Below, piece by piece: positions 45,101 to 56,112 of a DNA stretch of 64,000 nt. The stretch comes from Paraphoma chrysanthemicola (taxonomy: Eukaryota; Ascomycota; Dothideomycetes; Pleosporales; Phaeosphaeriaceae): NCBI GenBank assembly GCA_020744225.1, contig JAGMWG010000019.1, positions 930,001 through 994,000 on the forward strand, read 5' to 3'. The notes beneath the pieces were generated by a model. The model saw nothing but the letters and a program-made list of their open reading frames with translations, made no database searches and was not told where the DNA came from. A program made the position numbers and the translations under genes. The stretch's first letter is position 1. Each line of letters opens with the position of its first letter.

Positions 45101-46539
45101 GCTAGTCGAGAGGGCGACTCCGTCTTCGTCGGCGGTAGGTTGCTCGCCGCCGCATCAAGCTTAGGAGGTGCAAGGCCATCAGCCGGAGCCGCCAGCGATC
45201 GGCAGAGAGCTGGACCTGCTAGAGCTGGGTACAATACAGATGTGAACGTCGAAGCCGACATTGAGGTATCGGAGCTTTCCAATCTAGTAGTCGTGGCCGC
45301 AAGTTCAACCTCATCAATTGAGCCGTAAGTGGATGTACTTTCGCGTGTACAATCTTGTGAGCCTGGTCGTTGCGAGTCAAGTAATTGGCATTCTAGCTTA
45401 GTTCCGACGTATAGCAGGTCTTGGTCGTCCAGTGATCCCAGCGTTGTTGAGCTTGTCCTTGTCACTTTGTCTTCCGTAGCACCATCATAGGACGTAAATG
45501 AGGTGTTGACAGTGTCCGCTCGTGTTTGCTGCGAAGAGGAAAGACTGGCGTTGAATGATGTATTTGCGGAGGTCGTAGTAGTAGTAGCTGCTTGAAATGA
45601 TCGTGCCATATCGAGTGACGGTTTCTTGAACAAAGATGGGCTATCGTAGGGATGTACACCTATGGGCTCTTTGCCCTTTATCCTCGTTAGCTTTGGAGAG
45701 CTCCCAGAGCCTTCCAAACTTTCTGAGGGCCTCTTCCTAGTATTTGACCTTAAAGATTGAGGGCCTGTCGGAAGGAAACGCGGGCTTGCCTGCATATGCC
45801 TGGAGGAAGGCGTGGGCGACGGAGGCGTTTCAAAATCATCCTCATCAGTCGAAGACCCTGGCTCGGGTGCGGTTGTGTAGTGAGTTTCTCGATCATCACG
45901 AGCACGCGTAAGAAAGGTGCTATCCTGTGCTACATAATTCGTGGCTGTAAGATGTTAGCCTCTGTCCTCTGTGACAAGACGTTAAGCAGTAGTATCAGGA
46001 CTGTTCGAAGCATCTTCGACGAATGGGTCAAAGTGGGCGAAATCAACAGTAAATCTTGCTAGGTGAATTACTAGGGGCATGAACTGACAAAGGAGGCTTT
46101 TCGGAGGCACGTTCCTCGAGCCACTGACTGGAGTTCTGACTCGTGATGGTGGTTGCGTCGTTTGGCTCTTGAGCATCCCATGCAACACTTCCAGCTGCGC
46201 CTCCTTCGGGAAACCAGACGCAACCTTGGTAAAGCTTTGAATGACATCGTCTAGCGCTGGTCTAGCCGAGTAGAAGAGGCGTTGGATCTTTGCGTACGTC
46301 TTATCGGCGGTGGTCTGGTGTTGAGCAGGTGACCTCAACTGGGGAATCTTTCCTAACCCAAGGTGCCACTCATCATCGAGGCTACGAATTAGATTGCTTA
46401 ACGCAGCTCCAGTCCGCGGATGTTGAGGGGTCGTTGGCTGCGGGAGCGAGTGTGGTACTGGTGCCGGTAGCGCAGCGGATCCACCCGCAGCTGTCCTCGC
46501 ATCATTGCGCAGACGGGGTGACCGTCGGCGTCGCTGCAT
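42174..46539 (-). CDS. RNA-dependent RNA polymerase (QDE-1/Sad-1 type) with reading-frame break
   Basis: Cellular RdRP that makes double-stranded RNA for RNA silencing (quelling or meiotic silencing in Neurospora). Exon A, 46539-46002; a 57-bp intron (46001-45945, gctaac and ttacag; the donor gtcctg is weak); exon B, from 45944. The N-terminal 400 or so residues are disordered and Ser/Thr-rich. Catalytic region: DIAQLDSP, VFNKSALAKIVFKLELQ, GRIGGAKGVWM, YSYATG, and the metal-binding DYDGD at 43290-43276 (about residue 1065). Some 70 nt later the coding signal moves to another frame: the first frame stops at 43138, while the next continues to 42174 with coding-like sequence (RYGIKKDTRKLHQVM). 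Dropping one C from the CCC at 43207-43209 gives one 1435-aa product, close to QDE-1 length. It is either an assembly error, a +1 frameshift or a broken gene. Confidence 0.82.
43198..43209 (-). other. Reading-frame break in the RdRP gene
   Basis: On the minus strand the sequence is CCC TTT AAA CCC in the upstream frame. The downstream frame is +1 relative to it. Frame A ends in a non-RdRP tail (ALRHQEGYPQAASSYGNL); frame B carries RYGIKKDTRKL, which fits RdRPs. No intron with GT and AG of workable length spans the junction. Confidence 0.7.
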
Positions 46540-47364
46540 CTCTGCCAGCCATGTAGTGGGATCGAAAAAAACAGCCAAATCCAGGCAGTGAGGGTCAATG
46601 CATTGCCCAGTAGTGAGAGGAGTATGAAATAGTATCAGAAGGACTGAAAGACAAGTGCAAGCTGCCTCAGGCTGCAAGGCTGAGAAGGTGCTGGGCGACG
46701 GCGGCAAGAGTGGGCTAGGTTAAGCGAGCGGGCGGCTCATGGAAGTCGCGTCGCGTGCGCACGTGATTTTTGCAATAAGATGCGATTGGAGTTTGACAGT
46801 ATCTAATGCGTGCAATTCGGAGGAGGAGGTGTGAAAGTAGGGTGCCTCAAGAGATTCTGAACGTGCCAAGTGTTGGCGCACGGCAGAACTGACCTGTCGG
46901 CGGATTTCAGTGCCTACGAATGCGGGCTTGCGGGGTGAGTGAGAGAACTACGAATTTATGTCAGTCAGCTTCCAACTAGATTGCGTGCGTCTTTCTTTGC
47001 TTTGGCGATAACAGCGACTAATGTGTTCAAGATTGGGCAATGCAGGCCTTGAGTCAAAGCGTCATTGAGGTCTTCATGTAAATCATCGGACCTCTGTATG
47101 CCCACTTCTACTACTCGTAGACTTCATCAGAGTGCTCCAATAGCGACAAATTCCTGAGGAAGCCATGCAAGGGCGCAGTGAAGCGACCATCATCAAGCAT
47201 ACGAGAAAGATATACTAATGTTGAAGGAAGTCCAAGGTGGTCGTTTAGATTCGTGTCGCTTTTCGCACTATGGCGTTACTCCATCATGCAAGGTATTCGT
47301 TATATCCATAACTGAAGCCAACATCTTCCCAGACTAGCCACAAGACGCACACCGCCTAATCAAC
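46540..47364. other. Intergenic region between the RdRP and TCTP genes
   Basis: The RdRP upstream region (an in-frame ATG at 46707 could extend it by 56 codons) and the TCTP 3' flank. No other feature seen. Confidence 0.45.
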
Positions 47365-48102
47365 TTAAACCTTCATCTCGGTCAAGCCATGCTTCCAGAC
47401 AGTGATGAACGGTGTGACACCATCCTCACGGTAGTTCATGAGGATGACCATACCATCGGGGTTCATGGACTCGCCAGTGTAGAAGTCGTAGTCCTTGAAG
47501 TTGGCGATGATCTTCTTGGCAAAGCCCTGGGCCTTGGTCTCGAAGTCCTTGATTTCCGAGTCGTCGGCGCCCTTCTCCTTGAGCTTCTCCTTGACGGACT
47601 TCATGTATCCTGTCGCCAGTAAGCGTTGATCATTAAGATCTATCTGAATATGCACACACCCTTGAGATATGTAAGATAGCCCTTCTTGTCGAAGCCAGTC
47701 GAGTTCAGGCGGAAAGAGTAGACGACATCGATGACCTGCTCGGCGGCATCCTCGGCGCCCTCCTCCTGCTCCTCTGCAGATGCATTCGCACCGGTGTCTG
47801 TGACGGTGTCAGTTGTACTACCCATGTATGCGTCCGCAGAGCAGAGAAAGTAGCGTACCGAATGACTCGCCGCCAACGGTGATTTTGCGGCAGTCGGCCT
47901 CGTATGCGACACCGTCGATCTCCTTGATGTCGTAGGAGTCGGAGATGATCTCGTCATCAGTGATGATGTCCTGGAGACCCAGTGTCAGCAGCCTTCGTCT
48001 TCAATTTGGCGATATGGAGGGGCGGTGGATTGTCGTCTCAGAAAAAAGGCGGGGTAGTCGCGCAGCGCAGAGCAGAGAGGTGCGTACCTTGAAGATAATC
48101 AT
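47365..48102 (-). CDS. Translationally controlled tumour protein homologue (TCTP/TMA19)
   Basis: Four exons, 48102-48088, 47970-47859, 47797-47660 and 47609-47365, give 169 aa, the family length. The first exon encodes only MIIFK. Visible signature parts: DIITDDEIISDSYDIKEIDGVAYEADCRKI, the VVYSFRLNSTGFDKKGYLTYLK block and DFYTGESMNPDGMVILMNYREDGVTPFITVWKHGL (TCTP signature 2). A cytosolic, ribosome-associated protein (Tma19 in yeast) linked to growth and stress. Splice signals standard. Divergent from SUR2. Confidence 0.94.
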
Positions 48103-48679
48103 AATTGCGGCTGAGGGTGTGTATTGTCGAAGGAATGAGTGGAGGGTGAAGCAGACGGCACGGCGGACTCAGTGCAGATATACTGGGCGGCTGGGAAAAT
48201 CTGTGGTGGGGTCGAGAAGTGAAAGGCCGCGGGCACCAAGAATGGTTGCGCTAACCGGAAGTGGTCGCTAGTGCTGGTCTGGCTGGGCAAGGCTTTCGGG
48301 TGGCAAAGGGTGCGGTCGGCGAACATGACGCGCAGAGTCTCGTCCGTCTCCTGGATCCCGAATGCGAAGACGGGCCTTGCTCTCTCCACCCTCATACCAC
48401 CAATCTCACACCTCGCTCTGCTCACCTCAGCCTCTCCTTACTGAGCCTGTATCAACACCTCCTTCCATTGCGCGCCTCCCGCAGCCTTTTAACATCGCGC
48501 TTTCTCCCTAATTTCCCTGCTCCGCGACATCCGGTCTTGCTCGTGCTTACCTGCGTCGACTTGCAGCACCGCCCCAATTGCGAACCTCTTCCACACTGTA
48601 GCCTTTCCCGCTCTTCTTCTCGAGATCATAACATAATTAATCGCGACCTTGCGCACCGCCTAATACCACACGCCGCAAC
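48103..48679. promoter_or_regulatory. Shared upstream region of TCTP and SUR2
   Basis: A divergent 577-bp spacer with a pyrimidine-rich run around 48410-48500 (ctctcc, ctcctt) as often precedes fungal transcription start sites. No factor site proven. Confidence 0.4.
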
Positions 48680-50034
48680 ATGGCGGGCGCAAACGCGACA
48701 TCATACGACCTGCCACCCCTCCCCAACTACACACTGAGGCCTTTGGAACCACTGTCGTCGTGGGCATCCGACGCCTTCATCCAAGCTGCCCTACCTGTAG
48801 TCGGCTATTGGATTGTGTCGCTGATATTCCACGCCATCGACGTACTCGACCTCTTCCCACAATACAGGTTGCATACCCCAGCCGAAGTGCTAAAGCGCAA
48901 CCATGTATCGCGATATGAAGTGCTTCGCGATGTCGTTCTCCAACAAATCATCCAGATCATAGCTTCATTCAGCCTCTCACTCTTCGACGAAGCGCCATCG
49001 ACCGGGAAGGCGGATTACGACGTGGCCTGGTATGCGCAGAAAATCCGACTCGCGCAAAGCGCAGTTCCATACGTTCTGTCCGCAATTGGATTGAGCCCCA
49101 CTGGCTTGGCCACAAAGCTTGCCGATACTCACCCCATGCTGGCGTCGGTTGCAATGGGTGGCAAGTACCCCAGCCTGCTACAAGCAGTCTCAATTGCTGG
49201 CGAATCAACAATGGTCCCTGCCTTCGCATCGTGGGAAGTGAGCTTGGCCAGCTTTGTCTACTGGTACGCCATCCCCGCCATCCAGTTCACGGCTGCGATC
49301 GTCATCATGGACGCGTGGGAATACATGCTACACCGCGCCATGCACATGAATAAATGGCTTTACGGTAAGATCAACAGTGTATATTATGACATGCCAGTTT
49401 GCTCACAATCGCAGTCACATTCCACTCGCGCCACCATCGTCTTTACGTACCATATGCATACGGCGCTTTGTACAATCACCCTCTCGAGGGCTTCGCTATG
49501 GACACGCTCGGCGCTGGACTGTCTTATCTCATCACCGGTATGACGATGCGACAATCCATGTGGTTCTTCACCATCTCGACCGTCAAGACTGTTCTCGATC
49601 ATGGTGGCTATGAATTCCCGTGGGATCCGACTCATTGGGTGTTTCCAAACAACGCGGCCTACCACGACATCCACCATCAAAGCTGGGGCATCAAAACGAA
49701 CTTCTCACAGCCGTTCTTCATCTACTTGGACCGAATCGGCGGAACGATGTATAAGGGCGATGCAAAGGAGAAGTACGAACGCGCCCGTCGCACGGCTCAG
49801 CAGAAGCTTGATCAGGAGTTGGAGAACGAGGCAAGGACAGTACCTGCAGAGTCTGTCAGCATTGGAACTGAAGAGAACGTTCGGCCGCAAGGGGCATCGA
49901 CACCCCGTATGTCGCGTAAGAAAGCGACCAGTATTTCATCACCAGCTGGTAATTTTAAAGATCTGACAAACATGGTGAACGCAAACCTACATGGCAGGAG
50001 AGCGAATGTTCTGGGTATGGAAAGCTCACACTAG
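48680..50034 (+). CDS. SUR2: Sphinganine C4-monooxygenase (Sur2)
   Basis: Exons 48680-49364 and 49415-50034 give 434 aa; 50-bp intron (gtaaga, gcag). Membrane spans include IQAALPVVGYWIVSLIFHAI, IIQIIASFSLSLF, FVYWYAIPAIQFTAAIVIM, and GAGLSYLITGMTM. The di-iron His boxes of the fatty-acid hydroxylase superfamily are present: HRAMH, HSRHH and HDIHH. Sur2 makes phytosphingosine-type bases by C4 hydroxylation in the ER. The C-terminal 70 residues are a charged, Ser-rich extension (RMSRKKATSISS) not part of the core. Divergent from TCTP. Confidence 0.92.
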
Positions 50035-50339
50035 ACTCTTTTCATCCTAATCGCAACCTTTGTCTGTTATTTGTAAGAATCATGCATCTGGGACGGGTAA
50101 TGTATAGTTTCTGGTGTAAAAACTTTAGAAGGATCCGACACTTTCGCTTCACTGTCGTACCTTACATTCTTGGGTTCTTCTGGAAGTATCACTTTACTTT
50201 GTTGGCTCCTCGCAGCTGTTTGCATTCGGGTTTGGAATCTTTCCCTTGATGTACTTAATGAGTAGTACGGCGGCGTTGCAAGGGTAGTCAGGCTCACGAC
50301 ACTCAATCACAATGTTTGGCTATGAATCGCATTCACGGT
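50035..50339. other. Short spacer downstream of SUR2
   Basis: The 3' flank of SUR2 and of the small spliced gene (convergent). Nothing recognised. Confidence 0.4.
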
Positions 50340-50697
50340 TTACTTGTCGGTGTCAGTGCTGACCTTCGCGACAGGTGCGGCTTCCTCTACTGGAAGGCAC
50401 GTGATGCGTAGCTCAAACACCCGTATTTTGGCATGGCTGTTGACCCTGAGGACTTCCTTTGGCTCGCCCCTCCACTCTCCCTGCACCCTGGTCGACATTG
50501 TGGACCTGCGGTCTTTGAACATCGCCCTGGGCAGTGCCGCTGTGTCACGCCCGTTTACGCAGTCACAATGTTTCCAGATGTGCCCATATCCTCAGCTGCC
50601 CATTCACAGTACTTTCTCATTTCTATGCATTCTCACCACGCTGTCTTCGAACAGTGTCCGAAAATCTTTGGTCAGCGAAGTACATTATGGCGCTCAT
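50340..50697 (-). CDS. Small spliced protein, function unknown
   Basis: Exons 50697-50637 and 50539-50340 joined over a 97-bp intron (gtgaga ... cacag) give 86 aa: starts MSAIMYFADQRFSDTVRRQR, then MFKDRRSTMSTRVQGEWRGE and HAKIRVFELRITCLPVEEA, ending STDTDK. It is basic in the first half. The two exons join in phase without a stop, and the first exon ends at a GTGAGA donor, but no family is recognised. Only 93 bp lie between its start and that of the plus-strand 562-aa gene. Confidence 0.5.
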
Positions 50698-50790
50698 ATT
50701 GTGCCACACTGTCTCATGCCACAAACCTACCCTCTCTTGATTGGAAAATTTGAACGGCGATCAGCCAAAAACTGAAACAATTCAACAGCC

Positions 50791-52479
50791 ATGCCACTCC
50801 TGAAGATCCAGAAGATGAACACTCGGCGTCTACACAACTCCGAATTGAAACAGCTAGCCCGTGTTCTTCGTGGTATGTCTTCTTCAGACTCCTTGAAGGA
50901 AGCCTATGTCAACCGTGTGAAAGAATCGATCAAACGTCTTCCCGGGCGGCTTAGATCCTCTGCGCTGTCAAGCTCACATGGCCTTTGCTCCGTACATAAA
51001 GGTCTAGATAGCCACTTGCTGAATGACATTTGGGCATGGGTTCGCCACGAGTTTGGTGCAACCGGTCGGCTTCTTTATCCCCTATTCATGGAAAAGAAGC
51101 TTGATTCTGCTGAAGAGCTCAAGTTGCGCCAGTTAGAGCCAGTACTTCAGATGTGGCGTACCGACTTCGACTTGTCCCTTTCTGCGCCGCCTGACTTAGA
51201 GCCGATCGACAAAGGCGGCAAATGGAGGTACCAGTCGAGTCAGTGTCCAGCTTGTATGCTTGCGCGCATTGGCTCAGACCAAGATGTACTTTTTGCACTC
51301 TTTGCTGGAATGATAGGACGCTTTCCCATGTACAAACTCACCAGCCGAAAGGTCACCCTAGCTGAGTTTGGCGTTATAAATCTGAAAGATGTCAAGTCCA
51401 AGCGTATCCGATTCGTTCGCTACTGGATCCAAGCATCTCGAGGAGGCGATGCACTACTCTTAGAGGCGGCTAATTTAAGTATCAACTTGAAGAAGCTATA
51501 CAAGGAGTGGAAAGAGATGCAGGGTGGCGAAAGCGCTTCTTTGTATCGTGGACGGCATAGTCATGACAATTCCACAATTCGAGGTAGCATGGAAGAGTCT
51601 CGACCACTACTCGCCACTCGTCCGCGCATTTCGATACGAACCACAACACACACGCGCAGCGATTTAATGCTGTCAAAGCCAATCACACTCGATCCAAAGA
51701 TTGGTCCTGAGCCGCGCCCGAAAGAGTACGTCCCCCACTCACCCCTTGAGCCACTAGGCTTTAACATGACAGGCTACCACCCTCGCAATTTGAACGAGTC
51801 GTCACGTCCATTACTAGACCCCAACTTCGGTCCAGCAACTCTCTCTCATGACTACGATACGGCCTCGACCGTCTTTCCTGGAGACAGCGTCTCAGTTGCG
51901 CCTCTGCGTATCAACAAGGTAAAGCAGCCGGAACGCCTACGCTCGCAAGGGTCACCAGTTCCTTGCCAAGGTATGTACGATGCTCCAGTGAAAGACTTCG
52001 CGCCGCACCGTCGACATGACTCGTCTTTTGATGCTCCAGAACCACTGCCTGAACGCGGGAGCAAGCCGTCCAATCCACCTTCGACAGAATGGCGACCTTA
52101 TGCTCCCCAAGCCCCGCCCTCGACTGCTTCCACTTTTCCGTCAACGGAGAACAGCAAGTCCTACCACTCGAGCCCGTTCAGCAATTATGCATCGACCGCC
52201 ACGTCGTATAGCCGGGCTGAAATGCCCCCACCCCATCCACCTAGAAATCCCTCCCGAGACCATTCTGCTTCGAAACACATTCCAGTACCTAAGCGACAAT
52301 CCCTGTACTTTGGCTATGACACTGGCGATGAAGGGCAGGATCCATTTGAAGATGTGGATGAGCCGTTGCCGGAGGACGAGGGTGGCGGCGAAGGTGAAGG
52401 TGAAGAGCATGAAGATCGTGTAGTTGAGGAGGATGGGCAGGTTTCGGACGCGGACACGCATTGGTCGGATCTATACTAG
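50791..52479 (+). CDS. 562-aa fungal protein with CxxC region and disordered C-terminal half, function unknown
   Basis: A single exon. The first 250 residues look folded: HNSELKQLARVLRGM, LLNDIWAWVRHEFGATGRLLYPLFME, WRYQSSQCPACMLARIGSDQDVLFALFAGMIGRF and RIRFVRYWIQASRGGDALLLEAA. The CPAC pair could bind metal or be structural. From about 255 it is Ser/Pro-rich and disordered (SMEESRPLL, PSTEWRPYAPQAPPSTAS), and ends in a long acidic tail (EDVDEPLPEDEGGGEG) with HWSDLY. No TM, no signal peptide. Not assigned to a known family. Confidence 0.75.
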   Translation: MPLLKIQKMNTRRLHNSELKQLARVLRGMSSSDSLKEAYVNRVKESIKRLPGRLRSSALSSSHGLCSVHKGLDSHLLNDIWAWVRHEFGATGRLLYPLFMEKKLDSAEELKLRQLEPVLQMWRTDFDLSLSAPPDLEPIDKGGKWRYQSSQCPACMLARIGSDQDVLFALFAGMIGRFPMYKLTSRKVTLAEFGVINLKDVKSKRIRFVRYWIQASRGGDALLLEAANLSINLKKLYKEWKEMQGGESASLYRGRHSHDNSTIRGSMEESRPLLATRPRISIRTTTHTRSDLMLSKPITLDPKIGPEPRPKEYVPHSPLEPLGFNMTGYHPRNLNESSRPLLDPNFGPATLSHDYDTASTVFPGDSVSVAPLRINKVKQPERLRSQGSPVPCQGMYDAPVKDFAPHRRHDSSFDAPEPLPERGSKPSNPPSTEWRPYAPQAPPSTASTFPSTENSKSYHSSPFSNYASTATSYSRAEMPPPHPPRNPSRDHSASKHIPVPKRQSLYFGYDTGDEGQDPFEDVDEPLPEDEGGGEGEGEEHEDRVVEEDGQVSDADTHWSDLY

Positions 52480-53608
52480 GCTGTTGTTTGGCGGTCGTAA
52501 CGTGGATCATAGAGTTTGGCAGTGTCATGCTTGCTGTCATGGAATAGTCAAATGTATCTTAGATTATGCTTGTCGTTAGATTGACATAGTTAGAAAATTG
52601 TATTGTCAACATTTAAGCTCATTCAATTTTGTGTGTGTCGTTCATGTGGTACATTTGAGCATCACTTTTTGGGATATAGCTAACAATGATAGAAGTTTTT
52701 GCTGACTGGATACTTGGCACAAGTAGCGGTATGATCTGCGGCATGCCAATTCCGACTACATGTCTCCGAAAGAGTAGGTAGAGTGCCGCTCAACGAAAGA
52801 CCCAGAGCAGAGCCCTCGCTTTCGTGTTCGGCAAGCATTGGTATGAAGAGAGAATAGTACACCGGACGGTTGAGAGTTCTTTAGTCCCTCTTTCATTCCC
52901 AAATCCTGTAAAAACAAAGAGTCCGGAGATTTAAGGACTCATGTTCTCAAGACACTTTTTGATGTTGAGTTGTCATGGCTCAAATATTGATGCAAATCAG
53001 AAGCTCCCGGCTGCGGAAACAATTCTGACTCTGCAAGACGATCCGATCTTTACCGCTCTGGATGAAGAAATGCGAAAAGTTGCGTAGATCCAACGAGGAG
53101 ACCAGGTCAGCGGTCGATTTTTCGAAGCAAACCGACCAGTGGAATCAAGTATGCCCAAGAAGCCATGATTACGATTAATCGCCCTCAGAGTTCTTTCGAA
53201 CGCATGGTCACAATCCGAGCCGTTCACTATTTGTCGAACAGTCTGAAAGAAACCTTCACGTAGTTCACCTATCAGTATCAAATCCGCCTCTCCGGACGCA
53301 AAAGCCACGTCAATCCATGCAATTGTTTTCCCTGCGAGCACATAGCCAGGCAAATATGATTCAAGTTTCGCAAAATGATGCTCAAAACTGTTGAAGTTGT
53401 GCTACGCACTTAGTACCGTGGCTCTTCTGTGAACCATCGACATGATGCGGCTGTGCCAATAGTGTACCAAAAGTATAAGGTCTGAGAGAAAATTGATAAA
53501 GGAAGGCCTAGGGTTTCTTCTATTTGAATACATCCCGGCTTATTTCGAAAATCTGGGAAGCCATATCGCAGATTCCCAACACGCAGCTTCTTCCAACATC
53601 CGAGCGTA
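52480..53608. other. Intergenic region, 1.1 kb, with a possible gene remnant
   Basis: Contains the 118-codon minus frame listed at 52997-53353. The rest has no features. Confidence 0.4.
52997..53353 (-). pseudogene. Possible remnant of a HET-type or similar accessory gene (low confidence)
   Basis: A 118-codon frame with coding-like text (VAFASGEADLILIGELREGFFQ, LRAINRNHGFLGILDSTGRF, RPLTWSPRWIYATFRI). LTWSPRW resembles the Trp/Pro motif often found in fungal heterokaryon-incompatibility (HET) proteins. It has no good start, no visible flanking exons, and no other HET motifs, so I read it as a possible fragment or a chance frame. Confidence 0.25.
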
Positions 53609-53978
53609 ATGACCACCTCCTACCACCCTGTCCCGCCTACCGAGGAATCAGGCGATGCCCGCTCGGCGCTGCAACCACCTCTCGCCGCCGCGCGCATTGC
53701 AGAACTCCCACCTCCATTTGCCCATCCACAATCACACGTCGATTCTCAACGCCCAGAGCAGAAACGTTACATCGTGACCATCGCTGTCGTCACATACATA
53801 GTCTTGGCCTATACCGAGTATGTAGAGTTTGAGCATGACAAACTGCTGGTGCTCGTTGCGTGGGTCGTGCTGATGATTGTGAGTTTGAAAAGTTTGCCTG
53901 GAGTTCTGAGCTTTACTAATTTTTTGGTGCCAGGCATGTGGGCTTGTTGCTGCGGCCTGGACCGATGATACCTTCTGA
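53609..53978 (+). CDS. Small membrane protein, function unknown
   Basis: Exons 53609-53878 and 53934-53978 joined in phase 0 over a 55-bp intron (gtgagt, ttactaat, ccag) give 104 aa. The N-terminal half is polar (MTTSYHPVPPTEESGDARS). Two hydrophobic segments follow: RYIVTIAVVTYIVLAYTEYV and LLVLVAWVVLMIACGLVAAA. Ends WTDDTF. Reading through the intron also stays open but gives an odd tail, so the spliced form is preferred. Family unknown. Confidence 0.65.
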
Positions 53979-54328
53979 TACGAGAGGGTTGAGCTGGAAA
54001 TTTTGGAAGGCGAGAATGGCGGGCAGTGTTCTTCGTGATACACTTGAACTATGACGGCTCTTCATATGGTTAGATTTGTATGATTGCTAGGTAGAATGAA
54101 AGCATGTCCAGCTCCAAGCATGACTCTAGCATGCTCTCCTCGAGTACAGCTATACGTTGATAATTGCACTTAAGACTGGACGGGATCATTTCTCATTGAA
54201 TCAGTGTGGTATGGTCCAGCAAAGAGGAGTTCCTGGCAGACCTTACAGACATCGCGCGACGCTAAGGTCAATAGCTCTCATCATTGCGATCACAGACTCG
54301 CTGCACATGACAATATATACGACAGCAT
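53979..54328. other. Convergent spacer
   Basis: Between the small membrane protein and the monooxygenase 3' end. Nothing recognised. Confidence 0.4.
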
Positions 54329-56112
54329 CTAGCTTAGCTCGAAGCCCGGATACCTCTTCTCCGCCTCCTCATTGATCGCTTTATAGTAGGCCGGCACACC
54401 ACCCAGCCAGATCAATGGCTCTCTCGGCTTTCCCGGAACATTCGTGCCCATATACCACTATTGCAACGTTAGCATATACCTCCCGTCGTGTTTGAAATTC
54501 TGAGCACCTACCGAATCCACGCTCGGCAACAACGACGCATTTGCCAACTTCCAAATTAGCTCCTTATACTGCTCCTCACTTTCGCTTTTCACATCAATTT
54601 TCTTCAGTCCTTCGGCCTTCATATAATTCATCGTTCGCAAGATCCAATCTCCCTGTAGCTGGGCACACGTGGGCCCATTGCACAGCGCCGTCGGTGCCTG
54701 CGGCCCATACGTGAAGAACATATTTGGGAAACTGGATGCCGCGAGACCGAGATATGTTTTTGCGCCAGACTTCCAGTAGTCAGATAGACTGGTGCCGGAT
54801 GTGCCTCGGATGTCGATTTGTCGAAGGCCACCGGTGATGGCGTCGTAGCCGGTTGCGCAGATGATGATGTCGAATTCGTGCTCTTTCTCGGTGGTACGAA
54901 TGCCTTTTGATGTGATGGATTGGATGGGCGTGCCGGCTTTGCTGGTGTCGACGAGCGTGACGTTGGGCTGATTGTAGATTTCAAAGTAGCCATTCTCGAG
55001 GGAAATGCGCTTGCAGCCAAAAGCGTGTGGTTGTTCCATAGGCGCGAGCACGTCAGCAATCTTGGTATCGTGAATCTTGGCGCGCGTCTTGTTGCGCCAG
55101 AAATTGTATGCTTCGCGGTTTGCTTCTTTGGTGAAGAGCATGTCGTAGTATGTTGCGAGCCAGAATTCGAAGTCGCCTTTGGCCCACAGCTCTTCGTAAA
55201 CCTTTTGGCGTTCTTCCGGTGTGTCGTCAAAGGTGGACTTGGGTAGGAAGTTGAACGAGAAGCCGGAGAAACTATCTTTGCGGCCGGCGAAGAGAGCTGC
55301 GTAGTCGGATCTGGCTATGGCTTGTTCGGGAGGAGTATAATCTACTTGCGCCATTTGGAGAGACATGTTCGGCGTCCGTTGGAACACAGTAAGCTGGCTT
55401 GCCACCTTGCTGAGCTCTTGAGCCAATTGAATGCCGGTAGAGCCCGTACCGATGACAGCTATCCTTTTTCCTTTGAGGTCAGGCTCCTCATGGGGCCAAT
55501 TGGAAGGATGAAGAAATGTTCCTTCGAAAGCTTGTTTTAGTATACGGTAAAGAGAGTGAGGCAAGATGACTGACCTTTGAAAGAGTCGACGCCATCCCAG
55601 TCTGGAATATACTTCTTCGCAGCAAATCCGGTGTTCATAAGAAGATATTTTACACTGAATGCCTCCCCAGCTTCCGTACGAACAGTCCATCGAGCCTCAT
55701 CCTCACTCCACGTGGCTGACGAAACAAAAGTGTTGAACTGTGTGTCCTTCCGTATGTCCCAACGATTGGCTACGTGGGCAAAGTAAGCACGCAGTTCCTC
55801 GCTACCGGGAAACCTCTGCTTCCATGTCCAGTCCTTCCACACTGCTGGGTCGGAGAATTCGTAATGCGGTATGGCGCTGTCAACGCGAGCCCCCGGGTAA
55901 CGATTCCAGTACCAAACGCCCCCATAGTCTGAACCATGCTCCACAAGCTTCACCTTATATCCTGCATCACGAAGGGTCTTGAGCTGATAGACACCTCCAA
56001 AGCCAGCCCCAACGATAAGGGCGTCAAGGATTTGTTTGCCGGTGCCGTTTGCATGATCAGATTGATCAGATGATCCATTAAGGGAGAGAGCACTAAGATC
56101 AATGGAACCCAT
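54329..56112 (-). CDS. Baeyer-Villiger-type flavin monooxygenase
   Basis: Exons 56112-55575, 55530-54512 and 54457-54329 give 561 aa, a normal length for BVMOs; both introns (44 and 54 bp) keep frame. FAD-binding GAGFGG at residues 35-40, GVWYWNRYPGARVDS, then the BVMO fingerprint FEGTFLHPSNWP (FxGxxxHxxxWP) at 181-192, and an NADPH-binding GTGSTG about residue 207. The late ATG motif CATGYDAITGG is also present. BVMOs insert oxygen next to a carbonyl, giving esters or lactones; the substrate (steroid, cyclic ketone or polyketide) is unknown. Neighbours on the right (Pth11-like receptor, sugar transporter, transcription factor) might be linked. Confidence 0.93.
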
